A DNA stretch of 64,000 bases from JAJACP01 sp964350245 (GCA_964350245.1 CAYGJC010000003.1:62001-126000); one strand, 5' to 3'; numbered from the stretch's first letter, positions 34,450 to 44,787 are shown. Notes: generated by a model from the letters alone, not told the origin. Numbers and translations: made by a program.

Positions 34450-35907
34450 TTAAATAAAAAACATCCTATTCAAAAATCCTGATATCACAAAAAACATAAT
34501 CATGGACATGATATCGTTAAACGCCGTCACAATCGGTCCCGAAGCAAGAGCTGGATCGACGCCGATGCGGGCAAAGAAAAAGGGTGAGGTGACCCCTAAA
34601 GTGGTCGCCGTTAAAGAGGCCCCCAAAACTCCCGCTGCAACGGTAGTTCCGAGTTGCAAAGGGTTGCCCTGAAATTCTCCAATCTCGTAACCACTCAGCA
34701 GGTAGACAATCACACCACATAAACAGCCAAAAAAGACGCCTGTCATCATTCCAATGGTAAACTCTTTGGAAATCGCCTCTCCTTTCTTGCCTGATGAGAG
34801 AACACCAATTGCCATACTACGTACCAAAACCGTGCTGCATTGTACACCGACGTTCCCTGACATCCCATTGATGAGTGGAATAAAGAAAAAAATGATCGCC
34901 AGAAGCTCCCCTTCAATCCCCTGGTAATAAGACATCACAGCAGCGCTGATCAAACCGGCAAAAAGCGTCACCAAAAGCCAAGGTGCTCTTGATAAAAAAC
35001 GCTTATAGACAGGATCGTATTCACTGACATCCTCAGCCGTACCCCCCATCCACGCAATCGTTTCATCGGCAATGTCTTCGATCGCTTCCACGACATCTTC
35101 ATAAGTCAAGACGCCGACAAGTAGATTCTCTTCATTTAAAACAGGAAGCGCAGGAATCTTATACCGCTCTACAATATCAACCACCTCTTCACGCGTTGCA
35201 TCAGCATAGACACTATGTTCGATTTCGCGCATGACCTGGCGTAGAGGCAGATGGGGTGGATTGACGATCAAATTACGAGCTGGGACAAATCCCTGAAGCT
35301 CTCCTTTCTGATCGAGTACAAAAATCCGCCGCGTCATGTCGATACCGGGGTTGTCTCGAATAAAAGAGGCAGCCTCGGAAATCGTCGTCTCCATGGGAAA
35401 GGCAAAAAACTCGTTCGTCATCAATCTTCCAGCACTATTGCGGCTGTGCTTTTGCAACTCCCGAATTTGCATCGCTTTTTTGGTGTCAACGAGTTCAAGT
35501 ACACGGCGATACCGCCTGCCGGGGATATCATCGAGTACCCAAACCGCTTCATCGGCTGGCATTTTATCGATCACTTGCTTCACTTCCACATCACTAAGAG
35601 AGCGAAAAATGGCAGCACGAGTTGCCCCATCCGTATTAATCAAAAAACGCGCCTTTGCGGAGAGGTCAGGAAGATTTTCATAGAGAACGGGACGCGCATG
35701 TGGAGGAAGACGAGAAGCAGCGTAGGCAAGGTCGATGGGATTGTACTCACTGGCAATTTTGGCTACGTCATGCAGGTGAATATTGAATGTTGTTTTATGA
35801 AAAGCCTCTTCTAGACGTTCATTCAACTCATCGTCCAAAAGGCTGGTTTTTGAATCCATGAGGTTTCCTGCACTGACATGCTCTTCCGGATCTCTTGACT
35901 CAACCAT
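34450..35907 (-). CDS. mgtE: Magnesium transporter MgtE
   Basis: This 485-residue protein has the MgtE order: N-terminal superhelical domain (RLPPHARPVLYENLPDLSAKA, DEAVWVLDDIPGR), paired CBS domains (about 165-290, including IPALPVLNEENLLVGVLTYED) and five membrane spans with INGMSGNVGVQCSTVLVRSMA and PALASGPIVTAFNDI, the segments that line the magnesium pore. The cytoplasmic domains close the channel when magnesium is high. The start may be ATG 35907, 2 bases after the TPR gene, or ATG 35859, which has AGGA 8 bases upstream. MgtE next to a large TPR protein is a pairing I also recall from Chlamydia trachomatis (CT194-CT195). Confidence 0.93.
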   Translation of the reverse strand: MVESRDPEEHVSAGNLMDSKTSLLDDELNERLEEAFHKTTFNIHLHDVAKIASEYNPIDLAYAASRLPPHARPVLYENLPDLSAKARFLINTDGATRAAIFRSLSDVEVKQVIDKMPADEAVWVLDDIPGRRYRRVLELVDTKKAMQIRELQKHSRNSAGRLMTNEFFAFPMETTISEAASFIRDNPGIDMTRRIFVLDQKGELQGFVPARNLIVNPPHLPLRQVMREIEHSVYADATREEVVDIVERYKIPALPVLNEENLLVGVLTYEDVVEAIEDIADETIAWMGGTAEDVSEYDPVYKRFLSRAPWLLVTLFAGLISAAVMSYYQGIEGELLAIIFFFIPLINGMSGNVGVQCSTVLVRSMAIGVLSSGKKGEAISKEFTIGMMTGVFFGCLCGVIVYLLSGYEIGEFQGNPLQLGTTVAAGVLGASLTATTLGVTSPFFFARIGVDPALASGPIVTAFNDIMSMIMFFVISGFLNRMFFI

Positions 35908-35909
35908 GG

Positions 35910-37841
35910 CTACCGCTCGATAAATTCTTTAAACAAATCTGTATTGCGCACATTGGCAAGCCACTCATCATGCTCAAGATCCTCGCGAGGTGGAAGCACA
36001 TCGGCCTCTTCCGCTCGCTTCAAAAAGTGCAACGAGATCTCAAGTAGGCCGGCAAGTGAATACAGGCAAGCCAAGTGATAGTTGGCATCCCCATTACCCG
36101 CCTCAGCTGCGTGAAGTAAGCGCTTCTCAGCTTCCCGCCTAAGAGCCTCTCCCTTTTCAACAGAGAGAGGATCATAGAGCAGTTCGGCAAGATTCAAAAG
36201 AGTATAGCCAAAATCACCCCAGAGTGTGGCATCTTCGGGATCTGCATCAGCGAGAGTTTCAAACAGTTCTACCGATTGATACAGGCTCTCAACATGAGAG
36301 CTGAGCTCACCAAAATGCGAGAGCGTCAGGGCAAGATGGTAACAAACCTGAGGATCCTGGGGACGATTTGTGTAGACCTGCGAGAGAATGCCGATCGCTT
36401 TCTCATAGTCCTCTTCATCTCCAGTTAGGTCACCCAACTGATCAAGTGCACACCCTAAGTTGAAAAGAGTCTCAAGATCCTCATGGAGGCCATAGGCTTG
36501 TTTGAATTTCACAATCGCCTCTTCCACCAATGCTTGCTGAATATCCAAATCCACTTCCAAGTCTTTCAACTGAAGAAGCGCGATCCCCCATTCTGTACTA
36601 TGAATCGGAGAGTGAGGACGAAGCTCACAAAGACGGGCAATGGCATGCACCCCTTTACGAGCAAGTGAGGGATCTTCGGATAAAATTCCCCAGCTCAGAT
36701 AGGTCTGAAACAGACCGTGCCAATTTTCCACAGAGGTTGCGTCATTTTCGACCCCTTCTTCAAATATATGAACAGCTTGTGCATACGCTTTTTCATCTGA
36801 AAAGTAGGCACCAAACACATACTCAGCCAGGGCGGATGCTGTCAAAAGTTCGGGATGCCTAGGAGCAATTTCTCCTGCAGCATTCACGCGTTCGCGCCCC
36901 TCTTGGATGAGTTTTAAATCCTCAATGAAAAGCCCCAAAAGAAGCAACCCTCTACCTAGAAGCGCGGAAACCCGCAACGGATCACCCTCTTTTACTTTTG
37001 ATGAGGTTAACTTGTCGAGTCCCACTTCGATCGCCTTTAGATCCCGCCGCAACCACCCAGTATAAAGGTAGAGCTCTCCCCATTCTAGCCACAAATCGAC
37101 GTGCGTCGGTACGGAGAGAATGGCCTCCCTGAAGGTTGTATCAGCCTCTACAAAGTGAGATTGCAGATGTGTGAGCAGGTAGCGGCGCTTCATGGCTGAG
37201 GCGTACGCAATCCAGGCGCGGGCATGGGCCGCTGTGACTTCCCCATCTGGATCATAGGTATCGGCAATAACGCCTTGAAGAAGAGAGAGCGCCTGTTCCA
37301 AGAAAGAGGGATCACCTAAATGCGTTCCGTAGATTGTGTAGGCCACCGCATAATCAATCCGAAAAAGAGGCGATGCACACCCTCTTGAAGCTGCCTCTTG
37401 GAACTTTTCCAATGCCTGCTTAAGGTCGCAGATTTCAGCTGAATGGACTCCGAGCAAAAGCCACGCTTCAGCCCAATCCCAGTAAAGCTCACTCTTTGCA
37501 TCAGATGCCTTAGCAGCGGTAGTAAAATGTTTAAGAGCTTTTTCGACAAAGCTCACATCGTGGGCCAATCGGCTCAAGTGAACGAGTGTTTTACCCCAAA
37601 GATGACGCCAAGCAAAGGTCGAGTTAAAATGTGAGGGGTCCAGTTCTTGCGCTCTAATGAGTTTATCCAAGGCAACCAGCAGCGCGCGTCCCTTTTGTTG
37701 CTGCCTGCCGTATTTGTATAGGATCGAGGCAGCTTGGCAGAGACGCTTCGCATCTTCATGAGAAGGCTCATTACCAGAGAGAAGCTCTTCTGCAGCACTT
37801 TCCAGTTCGTCTTCCGAATAGATGGGGGGATATTCCTTCAT
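35910..37841 (-). CDS. Tetratricopeptide repeat protein
   Basis: This 643-residue protein is made of TPR-like helix pairs throughout. Examples are LYWDWAEAWLLLGVHSAEI, HVDLWLEWGELYLYTGWL, CYHLALTLSHFGELSSHV and ATLWGDFGYTLLNLAELL; between them run segments such as ALEKFQEAASRG and AIGILSQVYTNRPQDP. There is no signal peptide or membrane span, so it should be cytoplasmic. TPR proteins hold protein partners; in chlamydiae several serve as type III chaperones or assembly factors, but nothing here identifies the partner. It sits 2 bases from mgtE and 2 bases from the upstream coiled-coil gene, so the block 34144-41062 is probably one operon. Confidence 0.82.
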   Translation of the reverse strand: MKEYPPIYSEDELESAAEELLSGNEPSHEDAKRLCQAASILYKYGRQQQKGRALLVALDKLIRAQELDPSHFNSTFAWRHLWGKTLVHLSRLAHDVSFVEKALKHFTTAAKASDAKSELYWDWAEAWLLLGVHSAEICDLKQALEKFQEAASRGCASPLFRIDYAVAYTIYGTHLGDPSFLEQALSLLQGVIADTYDPDGEVTAAHARAWIAYASAMKRRYLLTHLQSHFVEADTTFREAILSVPTHVDLWLEWGELYLYTGWLRRDLKAIEVGLDKLTSSKVKEGDPLRVSALLGRGLLLLGLFIEDLKLIQEGRERVNAAGEIAPRHPELLTASALAEYVFGAYFSDEKAYAQAVHIFEEGVENDATSVENWHGLFQTYLSWGILSEDPSLARKGVHAIARLCELRPHSPIHSTEWGIALLQLKDLEVDLDIQQALVEEAIVKFKQAYGLHEDLETLFNLGCALDQLGDLTGDEEDYEKAIGILSQVYTNRPQDPQVCYHLALTLSHFGELSSHVESLYQSVELFETLADADPEDATLWGDFGYTLLNLAELLYDPLSVEKGEALRREAEKRLLHAAEAGNGDANYHLACLYSLAGLLEISLHFLKRAEEADVLPPREDLEHDEWLANVRNTDLFKEFIER

Positions 37842-37843
37842 AA

Positions 37844-40800
37844 TCAGAGAGTGTACCCCGAGATATCCTTTTTCTCAAGAGATCCTCTGCTTTGCTCGAT
37901 CGCCTCTTTATCACGTTTAATTTCTACCTTAAACGCTTCCCAAGTCATCAGATGTGAGGCTCTCAAACGCGCGTGCATGTAAGTATCTGGCGTACTCTTA
38001 ATAAGCTGTGTGATCAGTTTGCTCATTTTTTCCCTACTGGCTTCTGTTTTTGTTCCAGAGTCCCACTCATCTATTGCTTTTTGAATAGAGTCAAGAAGAA
38101 GAGAGCTTGTATACACAGCAATGGCATACTGATATTGAGCCAGCCTTTCTGCTCCTATTTCCAAATTCGCTTTATAAGCCTCCAACTCGGCTTGCAAACG
38201 CTCTGGGTTGTCCTTTTGCAGAACTTTGACTGCTTGTTCGTGTAGATAATGCTGAGCTCGCACATCTTGAAGCACGCGTTGTTTTTGAGCCAGGGTTCTC
38301 AAAAGCTCTGTTTTTCTTTCCCCGTTAGCCAGCAGAGCGATTGTCTGTTTAAGCGTATCACATTCATACTCGATCGTGGTCATGACGAAGCTGAAAAACA
38401 ATTGAGTGTTTTCCCGGCTCACTTGTTTACGTCGATAATGAAAGGTCAAATAGGCTTGCGTCTGTTTAAATGCTTCTAATACGGATAGCAGCTCAACTTT
38501 TTTAGCTGCAAGCGCTTCAACTGGAAAACCGCCCAAACGGTTCCATTCTCGATTCGCAATGATAGAGCTGAGATCACCCTCCTCTCTTCTTTCTCCACCT
38601 CCTCTCATAGCATGGTCTAGTGCTTCAATGCGTTTTTCAGTGGCCTCTTGCTCTTGTTCAAAATGAACTAGAAGCGCTCTTTTTTTCTCCACTAAGACCT
38701 CAACTGGAAATTGCCGGAGAGTGTCCTGATCTGCTTCTCGATTAAGTACCCTTGTAAGAGCTTGCTCCAGATCACCTGTTGCATCCCGATCTGTTTCCCC
38801 TTCCATGGCCCCATCTAAAAGGGTGATCATGACGATAAAGTCGTTTTTCTGAGCCTTGATCTTATCCTCTGCCTGGACCTGAATTTGGCGCTCAATTTCC
38901 TTTCTTGTTTGCTCAGCCTTTTCAACAGTCTCGCTTACTAGTACGGTCCATCTCATGTTGTCTTCTTCTTTTTCGATGGCATGCTCTAAACGTTGACGCT
39001 GTTTAACAACAAAGTCCCTTTTCTCTGAATCTGTGGGCTCCTGTCTATTGGGAACAGAACGACGAGGAGGAAACACGGCCCTGCGCAACCCCGCCACCCG
39101 CTCTTCTTGTTCAGGCGTTCTTGCAGGAAGACTTAACAACCGTATCAACTCATTTCTGCACACAGGAAGAGCCATTGCATTTCCTTCATGCACGAGCGCG
39201 CGTATCATTTGTTTGGCTTCCTCTTTAGTGCGGGGATTCAGCACTACCTCATTGCCCTCAGCAATGGTGCGAGACCACGTTCGCGTCACACCGGATAGAT
39301 CATATCTCTGTTGAGTCGCCTGCAAGTACTGCAAACCGGGACGATTGCCAGGCAGACGCGATAGGGTGGGATGCTTGCTCAACACCCGATGCATTTTATA
39401 CCCCTGCTTCTGCTTATCTAGCTTGCGCAAGTGGAAGCCAAGGTAGTACCATCCTCCTTTGATTAGGAAGGAAAGAATTGCCCCTCCCCAAACCACCCAT
39501 GGATTGGACCAAAAAATCGCCTCAATGACCAGAAAGCCCGCAAGGATTCCCCACTCCAGCACGTGCTGTCCAAAAATGTTTGTAAAATACCTTTGACGAT
39601 CGACCTTCATCAACTGGTTGTGTATGTCTCGCTCTTCAATCGTAGCCGCTTTAAATGGAGGTTGAAAGCGGCTGGTGGTGAGATCCGCCCAAAGCTTTGC
39701 CCGCTTAGATGCGTACCCTTTTAAGTGCATTTTCTTACGCAATCGTACCATCACCAAAGCTTCAAAAATATCGACATTGTCTTCGTTTAGCTCAGGGAAT
39801 CTTGCCTGCGCCTCCGCTAGATGCTTCCTTAACTCAATCGAGTGCTCGTAAACTTCTAATAATGAATCGCCTAAAACCTCTTCATTAGCGACCAACCAGA
39901 CACAGATTTCTTCGCCAAGGTGTTTCCTGACCTCTCCAATTTGACAATTGATTCGATCCGGATGCTGGTTAAGCCAGGCCCCAAGCCTTTCGATTAACTT
40001 ATCCGAAAGCAGGCTCTTGTCAAACTGATCTATTTCAAGCCGGAAAGCGGCGATGCGATTCTGTGGTAGGGCCTTAACCTCAACTCGAGCTCTCCCTGTT
40101 AAGATCTGGGCACGCTGGGTTAAAAGGGCTACCAAACGCTCACCCTCAGATGGGTGGCGTGCAGCCAACCACTCTTTTAAATCCTCGATGATGAGTTGAT
40201 CGGCATTTCTTTCTTTCGAAAAAGGAGTCCCTTCAATCAAAAGAGCATCGAGTGGATCTGTCTCCTTCCCTAGCTGAGCGTAAAGCGTAATCAGCTCTTT
40301 GTATAGGTGCGCTAAATGTTTAAAGTGGATTGCAAGAGCTTCTCTTTTAGCCTCCTCTGTTTGACCTTGAAAGGCCCCAGATCTTAATCCCTCACCTCCT
40401 TGCAGGAGAGCTAACTCTCTTGCAGTAGCAAGAAGCTTCTCGTACTCTTCAAACTCACCTACATATAAGTGCTTCTTCGCTTTGCTTACAAGCGCGCGCA
40501 CCTGATTCCATTTTTCGGTCTGATCAGGAACTTGTGCAAGCGCCGAGCTCACTTGGGTTTGAAGAATAGGGGTAACCTCCAAATCTAATCCGTGTACAAG
40601 CTTGGCGATGCGTGCAGCCGACTTTGGATGCTTTGCTTCCAACTCCTTTTGCATCACCCGATCCGAACGTAACTGAGGATCCACAGCTGGAAGGTCCCAC
40701 TCACCGTGGGGCTGATGCACCAAAAGAGTGTTTTGAGAGAGCTGACCTCTTAGTAGCAAAGTGGCATCATAAAATTTTCGCTCCGCGTCTGCCTTTTCTT

Positions 40801-41062
40801 GGAACTTGCTGCTAGTTATACCGAGAAGTAAAGAGAGTGGAAAACAGACTCCAAAAGGAACCCAAACAGGAAGATAGAGCATCGCTCCAGAAGCTAAAAC
40901 AAGCAAAAGCGCCGTTACCACCTGCATTACCTTTGCTGTCGTTTCCAACCTTTGGATCTTAGCCGGCAGAACAACACTAGACTCATTCAACGTTTGCTCA
41001 ACGTTTTGAATCGATTGATGCTGGTGCAACCAACGACGGTTATTATGATAGATAGCAGCCAT
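37844..41062 (-). CDS. Large coiled-coil membrane protein, Inc-like
   Basis: This 1072-residue protein has two adjacent hydrophobic spans at about residues 47-85 (VVTALLLVLASGAMLYLPVW, FGVCFPLSLLLGI), a second pair in the middle (ILAGFLVIEAIFWSNPWVVW, GAILSFLIKGGWYYL) and long charged helices elsewhere, such as KAEQTRKEIERQIQVQ and FEQEQEATEKRIEAL. Two bilobed pairs in one protein are unusual. I recognise no enzymatic motif. The start is ATG 41062 with a TATAAT-like box 11-16 bases further upstream. It is the first gene of a run with the TPR protein, mgtE and the 2TM protein. A membrane scaffold of the bacterium or the inclusion is a fair guess. Confidence 0.6.
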   Translation of the reverse strand: MAAIYHNNRRWLHQHQSIQNVEQTLNESSVVLPAKIQRLETTAKVMQVVTALLLVLASGAMLYLPVWVPFGVCFPLSLLLGITSSKFQEKADAERKFYDATLLLRGQLSQNTLLVHQPHGEWDLPAVDPQLRSDRVMQKELEAKHPKSAARIAKLVHGLDLEVTPILQTQVSSALAQVPDQTEKWNQVRALVSKAKKHLYVGEFEEYEKLLATARELALLQGGEGLRSGAFQGQTEEAKREALAIHFKHLAHLYKELITLYAQLGKETDPLDALLIEGTPFSKERNADQLIIEDLKEWLAARHPSEGERLVALLTQRAQILTGRARVEVKALPQNRIAAFRLEIDQFDKSLLSDKLIERLGAWLNQHPDRINCQIGEVRKHLGEEICVWLVANEEVLGDSLLEVYEHSIELRKHLAEAQARFPELNEDNVDIFEALVMVRLRKKMHLKGYASKRAKLWADLTTSRFQPPFKAATIEERDIHNQLMKVDRQRYFTNIFGQHVLEWGILAGFLVIEAIFWSNPWVVWGGAILSFLIKGGWYYLGFHLRKLDKQKQGYKMHRVLSKHPTLSRLPGNRPGLQYLQATQQRYDLSGVTRTWSRTIAEGNEVVLNPRTKEEAKQMIRALVHEGNAMALPVCRNELIRLLSLPARTPEQEERVAGLRRAVFPPRRSVPNRQEPTDSEKRDFVVKQRQRLEHAIEKEEDNMRWTVLVSETVEKAEQTRKEIERQIQVQAEDKIKAQKNDFIVMITLLDGAMEGETDRDATGDLEQALTRVLNREADQDTLRQFPVEVLVEKKRALLVHFEQEQEATEKRIEALDHAMRGGGERREEGDLSSIIANREWNRLGGFPVEALAAKKVELLSVLEAFKQTQAYLTFHYRRKQVSRENTQLFFSFVMTTIEYECDTLKQTIALLANGERKTELLRTLAQKQRVLQDVRAQHYLHEQAVKVLQKDNPERLQAELEAYKANLEIGAERLAQYQYAIAVYTSSLLLDSIQKAIDEWDSGTKTEASREKMSKLITQLIKSTPDTYMHARLRASHLMTWEAFKVEIKRDKEAIEQSRGSLEKKDISGYTL

Positions 41063-41100
41063 AGTAGCACCAATTATAGCATAAAATCATTATTAGATCC

Positions 41101-41126
41101 TTGATATAAAATAATTTAAATATCAA
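41101..41126. promoter_or_regulatory. Inverted repeat between rimO and the coiled-coil gene
   Basis: TTGATAT at 41101-41107 and ATATCAA at 41120-41126 form a perfect 7-bp inverted repeat with a 12-base AT-rich centre. It lies 39 bases upstream of ATG 41062 and 7 bases past the rimO stop, and could be an operator. The sequence TATAAT on the minus strand at 41073-41078 is a likely -10 box, but no matching -35 is seen. Confidence 0.3.
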
Positions 41127-41133
41127 ATTCAAA

Positions 41134-42489
41134 TTATGATTTTACTAATGCAAGCTTCGAGCGCAGGGGTTTTAGCACTTTGCCCACTAGATCATACCCT
41201 GCCGCATCGGTCACTTCTACGAGATAACGCTCCCCAAAGGCTTGAACGTGCTGCCAGTCATTGAGAATCACTTGCCCATCAATTTCGGGAGCTTGCCCAA
41301 AATAGCGCCCTACCAGCAGATATTCCGACTCAGGATGGTAGCCCTCGACAACCACCTCAATCTGCTGACCGATCATCTTCGCATTTAAGCCTTCTGTCAC
41401 CTCGTGTTGCGCGGCAGCTAAACGATTCAAACGCGCCTCTTTTACCTCCTGAGGCACCTGATCTTCCATGCGGCCAGCCGGCGTTCCTTCTTCTTGAGAG
41501 TAGGTAAAAATGCCCACATGATTCAACGGGTATTGCTGCACAAAGGCAAGAAGCTCTTCAAACTGCTCTTCAGTCTCACCCGGAAAACCCACAATCAGGC
41601 TGGTGCGAATATGCATCTGGGGGATGCGGGCACGTAAACGGGTAATGGTCTCTTTAATTTGAGCTCCGTTGGTATGACGACGCATCCGCTTTAAAATGTC
41701 ATCGTTGATGTGCTGTATGGGCATGTCGATGTAGGGCAAAATGCGCTTATCTCTGTGCATCAGCTCAATGAGAGCATCGTCTATCTCATCCGGATATAGG
41801 TACAAAAGACGAATCCAGTACGTGCCCTTTTCTTTGAGAAGCTCTTTCAAAAGATCCGTTAGGCGCTCTTCTCCCTGATCTTTTCCATAATCCCCTAGAT
41901 CCTGAGCAATGAGAATAACCTCTTCAACCCCTTGAGAAAGTAGGGCTCGAAATTCCTTCACAATCTGATCTTTGGACTTACTACGCAGCGGCCCTTTGAT
42001 TTTGGGAATGATGCAGTAGGCGCATTTTTTGCGACACCCTTCCGCAATCTTTAAATAAGCATAGTGCTCGGGTGTGGAGAGTTGGCGAGGGACCTCTCCA
42101 GCCTCTAAATAGCTGCGCGCTGAGCCGACCACTTCACCCTTCAAATCAGAGCGCACGGCACGTAAAATGCCCTCTACATCTCCAGATCCCAACAGGTAAT
42201 GAACTCCGGGAAAGGTCTCTTCGATCTCCTTCCTGTGCTTAGTGACCATACAGCCGGTCACAATCAGCTTGGCACTTTCTTTTTTGACAGAGAGAAGCTC
42301 AGCGATCGCCTCTTTCGATTCCGCTCGAGAAGACTCAAGAAAAGCGCACGTGTTGATCACTAGGTAATCAGCCTCTTCAAGCTCTTCTGTGATCTCATAA
42401 CCAGCTCTTAGTAGGATGCCGAGCATCACTTCGCTATCCACAAGGTTACGGGGACAGCCTAGGCTTGTAAAATTGATTTTATTGCTCAT
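41134..42489 (-). CDS. rimO: Ribosomal protein S12 methylthiotransferase RimO
   Basis: This radical-SAM enzyme adds a methylthio group to an aspartate of ribosomal protein S12. I start at ATG 42489 (MSNKINFTSLGCPRN), the usual family start; an in-frame GTG at 42507 would add six residues. The N-terminal cluster cysteines are in LGCPRNLVDSEVM, NTCAFL and VTGCMV, and the radical-SAM motif is CRKKCAYC. The LVDSE element and the overall length (451 residues) favour RimO over MiaB. The C-terminal TRAM domain is present (VVVEGYHPESEYLLVGR). It is divergent from rpmG. Confidence 0.94.
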   Translation of the reverse strand: MSNKINFTSLGCPRNLVDSEVMLGILLRAGYEITEELEEADYLVINTCAFLESSRAESKEAIAELLSVKKESAKLIVTGCMVTKHRKEIEETFPGVHYLLGSGDVEGILRAVRSDLKGEVVGSARSYLEAGEVPRQLSTPEHYAYLKIAEGCRKKCAYCIIPKIKGPLRSKSKDQIVKEFRALLSQGVEEVILIAQDLGDYGKDQGEERLTDLLKELLKEKGTYWIRLLYLYPDEIDDALIELMHRDKRILPYIDMPIQHINDDILKRMRRHTNGAQIKETITRLRARIPQMHIRTSLIVGFPGETEEQFEELLAFVQQYPLNHVGIFTYSQEEGTPAGRMEDQVPQEVKEARLNRLAAAQHEVTEGLNAKMIGQQIEVVVEGYHPESEYLLVGRYFGQAPEIDGQVILNDWQHVQAFGERYLVEVTDAAGYDLVGKVLKPLRSKLALVKS

Positions 42490-42591
42490 GGGCCCAACAG
42501 TGTACACGGACCACGCTTTTTGATCAAAATACTTGAATAATATGCTGTCATCGGCTACCTTTTTGGGTCATATTTAATAGAGGAGTGAACC

Positions 42592-42750
42592 ATGGCTAGT
42601 AAGCAACGTGAAATCATTAAATTGAAAAGCACCGAGAGTAAAGAGGTCTACTGGACAACTAAAAACAAAAAGAAAACAACTGGCCGTTTAGAGCTAAAAA
42701 AATATGATCCAGTTCTAAGACGGCATGTTATCTTCAAAGAGGCGAAATAA
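42592..42750 (+). CDS. rpmG: 50S ribosomal protein L33
   Basis: This 52-residue protein starts MASKQREIIKLKSTESKEVY and contains WTTKNKKKTTGRLELKKYDP and LRRHVIFKEAK, the full L33 pattern. It lacks the zinc-binding CxxC pairs, so it is the cysteine-free form. AGGAG lies 7 bases before ATG 42592. It leads a long run of plus-strand genes, with lolC/E beginning 3 bases after the stop, the same order I recall in Chlamydia trachomatis. It is too short for many ORF filters. Confidence 0.96.
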   Translation: MASKQREIIKLKSTESKEVYWTTKNKKKTTGRLELKKYDPVLRRHVIFKEAK

Positions 42751-42753
42751 TCG

Positions 42754-44787
42754 GTGCGTTTTGAACTAACTGTCGCGTTAAAATATCTATTGCCCAGATG
42801 GCGACAGCTTTCGGTTTCGATTATTTCTCTCATTTCTGTTCTTGTAATCTCGCTGGTTGTCTGGTTGGTCGTTCTATTTTTGTCTGTCACAGATGGAATA
42901 GAGAAAAAATGGGTCGAACAGCTTGTTGCCCTCAATGCCCCCGTGCGCATGGCCCCCACAGAAGCCTACTATAATTCCTATTATTATCAAGTAGACAACC
43001 TAAGTCTTGAGTCTAACTATAGTCCTAAAACAATTGGGGAAAAACTAGCGGCTCTCAAATCCGATCCCTATGATGCCGAAATAGATGTTGAGCTTCCTTA
43101 TGATTTTCCCACTCCCGATCGAAGGGAGAACCGTTTGCTAAAAGATCCTGTAAAAGAGGGATGGGAAGCGATCACGTCTCTTAATGAAAAGGGTCTCCGT
43201 GCTCAGGAATATGAAGTCTCGTATGGAAACCTGCATCTGACCCTTCTCCGTGGCACCGACAATCAACAAACAACAATCAATCAAATCACCTATATCGCCT
43301 CTCACGACTCAGAGAACACGCGTCTGCGACAAATGCTTCTCCCACCGGAAAGCGACGACTACAACAACCTTTTGACCTCTCTATCGCAAGGTGATGGAAC
43401 GACCTCTTATCTCCAAAACTTTTTTGACCATGTTGCCGTTAAGCAACTTCAGACAACGGATGGGGGTTTTGTGCTTCCTCCTTCTTTTTTTCCGGAAAGT
43501 GGAACCCTCGAGGGAATAGGCATTGTTAAGCGTAACGAAATCGGCCGTGTTGTGATTCCCCAATCGACGCAAGAACTTTCTGCTTTAGAGACCAAGCTAG
43601 AGGCCTTTGGTTTTGAAACAACACCGGTTAAGGTGATTTTTGATCAGACACAGGTCCATTTTGTAAGTGATAAAAACACAGCAACAGGTGTCCAACTGGT
43701 TCTCAGTGAGAAAATCCCTTTTCATGCTGAGCTTGTGGATGAAACGCTCGTGCATGCAGCAGCCCTCTCTTCTTTGAAATTTCATCTCGAAGGTTCTGTT
43801 CAAAACATCCCTCTTGCGGGGACAAGTTATTTTGATCACCTAGAAATTGCGACCGCAGAGGCTCGCCAGCCCCAGAGTTCTGCTTCACCTCCTTGGATCC
43901 ATTCAGATGAAAAAGGATGCTCTACAATCCCCTGTGACCAACCTTTCGGTGATGGAGTTCTCGTTGCTAAACATTTTAAAAACACTGGGGTACGCATCGG
44001 AGACCGCGGCTATCTCGCTTACTACACACCCACAGCAAGTTCCACACAAGAGCAAAGACTCCCCATTTATGTTGCTGGATTTTACGACCCCGGCATGATG
44101 CCTGTTGGAAACAAATTGATCTTTGCCGACCCTCAGGTTGTCTCTGTCTTGCGCGGCAATCTTACGGTTTCCGACAGTATGTTAGGTAATGGCTTTAACA
44201 TTTGGCTAAATGATATCACACGCGCCGAATCAGTGAAAAATGCCTTAGTTCGTTCTCTTGAATCACGTGGAATCGACAAATACTGGAATGTTCAGTCCTA
44301 CCAAGACTACGACTTTGCCCGTCCCATCCTACAGCAGCTCCAAAGTGATAAACACCTCTTTACTCTCATCGCTTTGATCATCTTGATTGTTGCCTGTTCA
44401 AACATCATTTCGATGCTCATTCTTCTTGTGAACGACAAAAAAAGGGAAATTGGAATTTTGCAGGCCATGGGAGCCTCACCGAGGCGCATTGCAACCATCT
44501 TTGGACTGTGCGGCTTTGTCATGGGCATTTTAAGCTGCATTATCGGAACGCTTGCTGCGGTCTTTACCTTAAGTCACCTTCAATCTCTTGTGAATTTTCT
44601 AAGCTTTATGCAGGGTCATGAAGCGTTTCAGACGGCCTTTTATGGCAGTTCTCTTCCCAACGAATTAAGCTTCACCTCCCTACTGTTTGTCATTGTAGCG
44701 ACCATGGTGATCTCTCTCATTGCGGGGATTGTTCCGGCAATTAAGGCGGCGCGCGTTCGCCCCACTGAAATTTTAAGAGCGGAGTAA
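42754..44787 (+). CDS. lolE: Lipoprotein-releasing ABC transporter permease, LolC/E type
   Basis: This 677-residue permease starts at GTG 42754, 3 bases after the rpmG stop. It has one N-terminal membrane span (SVSIISLISVLVISLVVWLV), a long periplasmic domain and three C-terminal spans with the FtsX/MacB pattern (HLFTLIALIILIVACSNIIS, REIGILQAMGASPRRIATIF, AGIVPAIKAARVRPTEILR). It extracts lipoproteins from the inner membrane for the outer membrane. It is longer than the roughly 400-residue E. coli LolC and LolE because of a larger periplasmic part. Only one permease gene is present, so a homodimer is likely. LolD follows with an overlapping stop/start. Confidence 0.87.
   Translation: MRFELTVALKYLLPRWRQLSVSIISLISVLVISLVVWLVVLFLSVTDGIEKKWVEQLVALNAPVRMAPTEAYYNSYYYQVDNLSLESNYSPKTIGEKLAALKSDPYDAEIDVELPYDFPTPDRRENRLLKDPVKEGWEAITSLNEKGLRAQEYEVSYGNLHLTLLRGTDNQQTTINQITYIASHDSENTRLRQMLLPPESDDYNNLLTSLSQGDGTTSYLQNFFDHVAVKQLQTTDGGFVLPPSFFPESGTLEGIGIVKRNEIGRVVIPQSTQELSALETKLEAFGFETTPVKVIFDQTQVHFVSDKNTATGVQLVLSEKIPFHAELVDETLVHAAALSSLKFHLEGSVQNIPLAGTSYFDHLEIATAEARQPQSSASPPWIHSDEKGCSTIPCDQPFGDGVLVAKHFKNTGVRIGDRGYLAYYTPTASSTQEQRLPIYVAGFYDPGMMPVGNKLIFADPQVVSVLRGNLTVSDSMLGNGFNIWLNDITRAESVKNALVRSLESRGIDKYWNVQSYQDYDFARPILQQLQSDKHLFTLIALIILIVACSNIISMLILLVNDKKREIGILQAMGASPRRIATIFGLCGFVMGILSCIIGTLAAVFTLSHLQSLVNFLSFMQGHEAFQTAFYGSSLPNELSFTSLLFVIVATMVISLIAGIVPAIKAARVRPTEILRAE

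Noticed and set aside
38249..38479. Plus-strand frames opposite the coiled-coil genes (also near 39033 and 62931)
   Set aside because: They are antisense shadows of long minus-strand frames, with no ribosome-binding sites and atypical composition.
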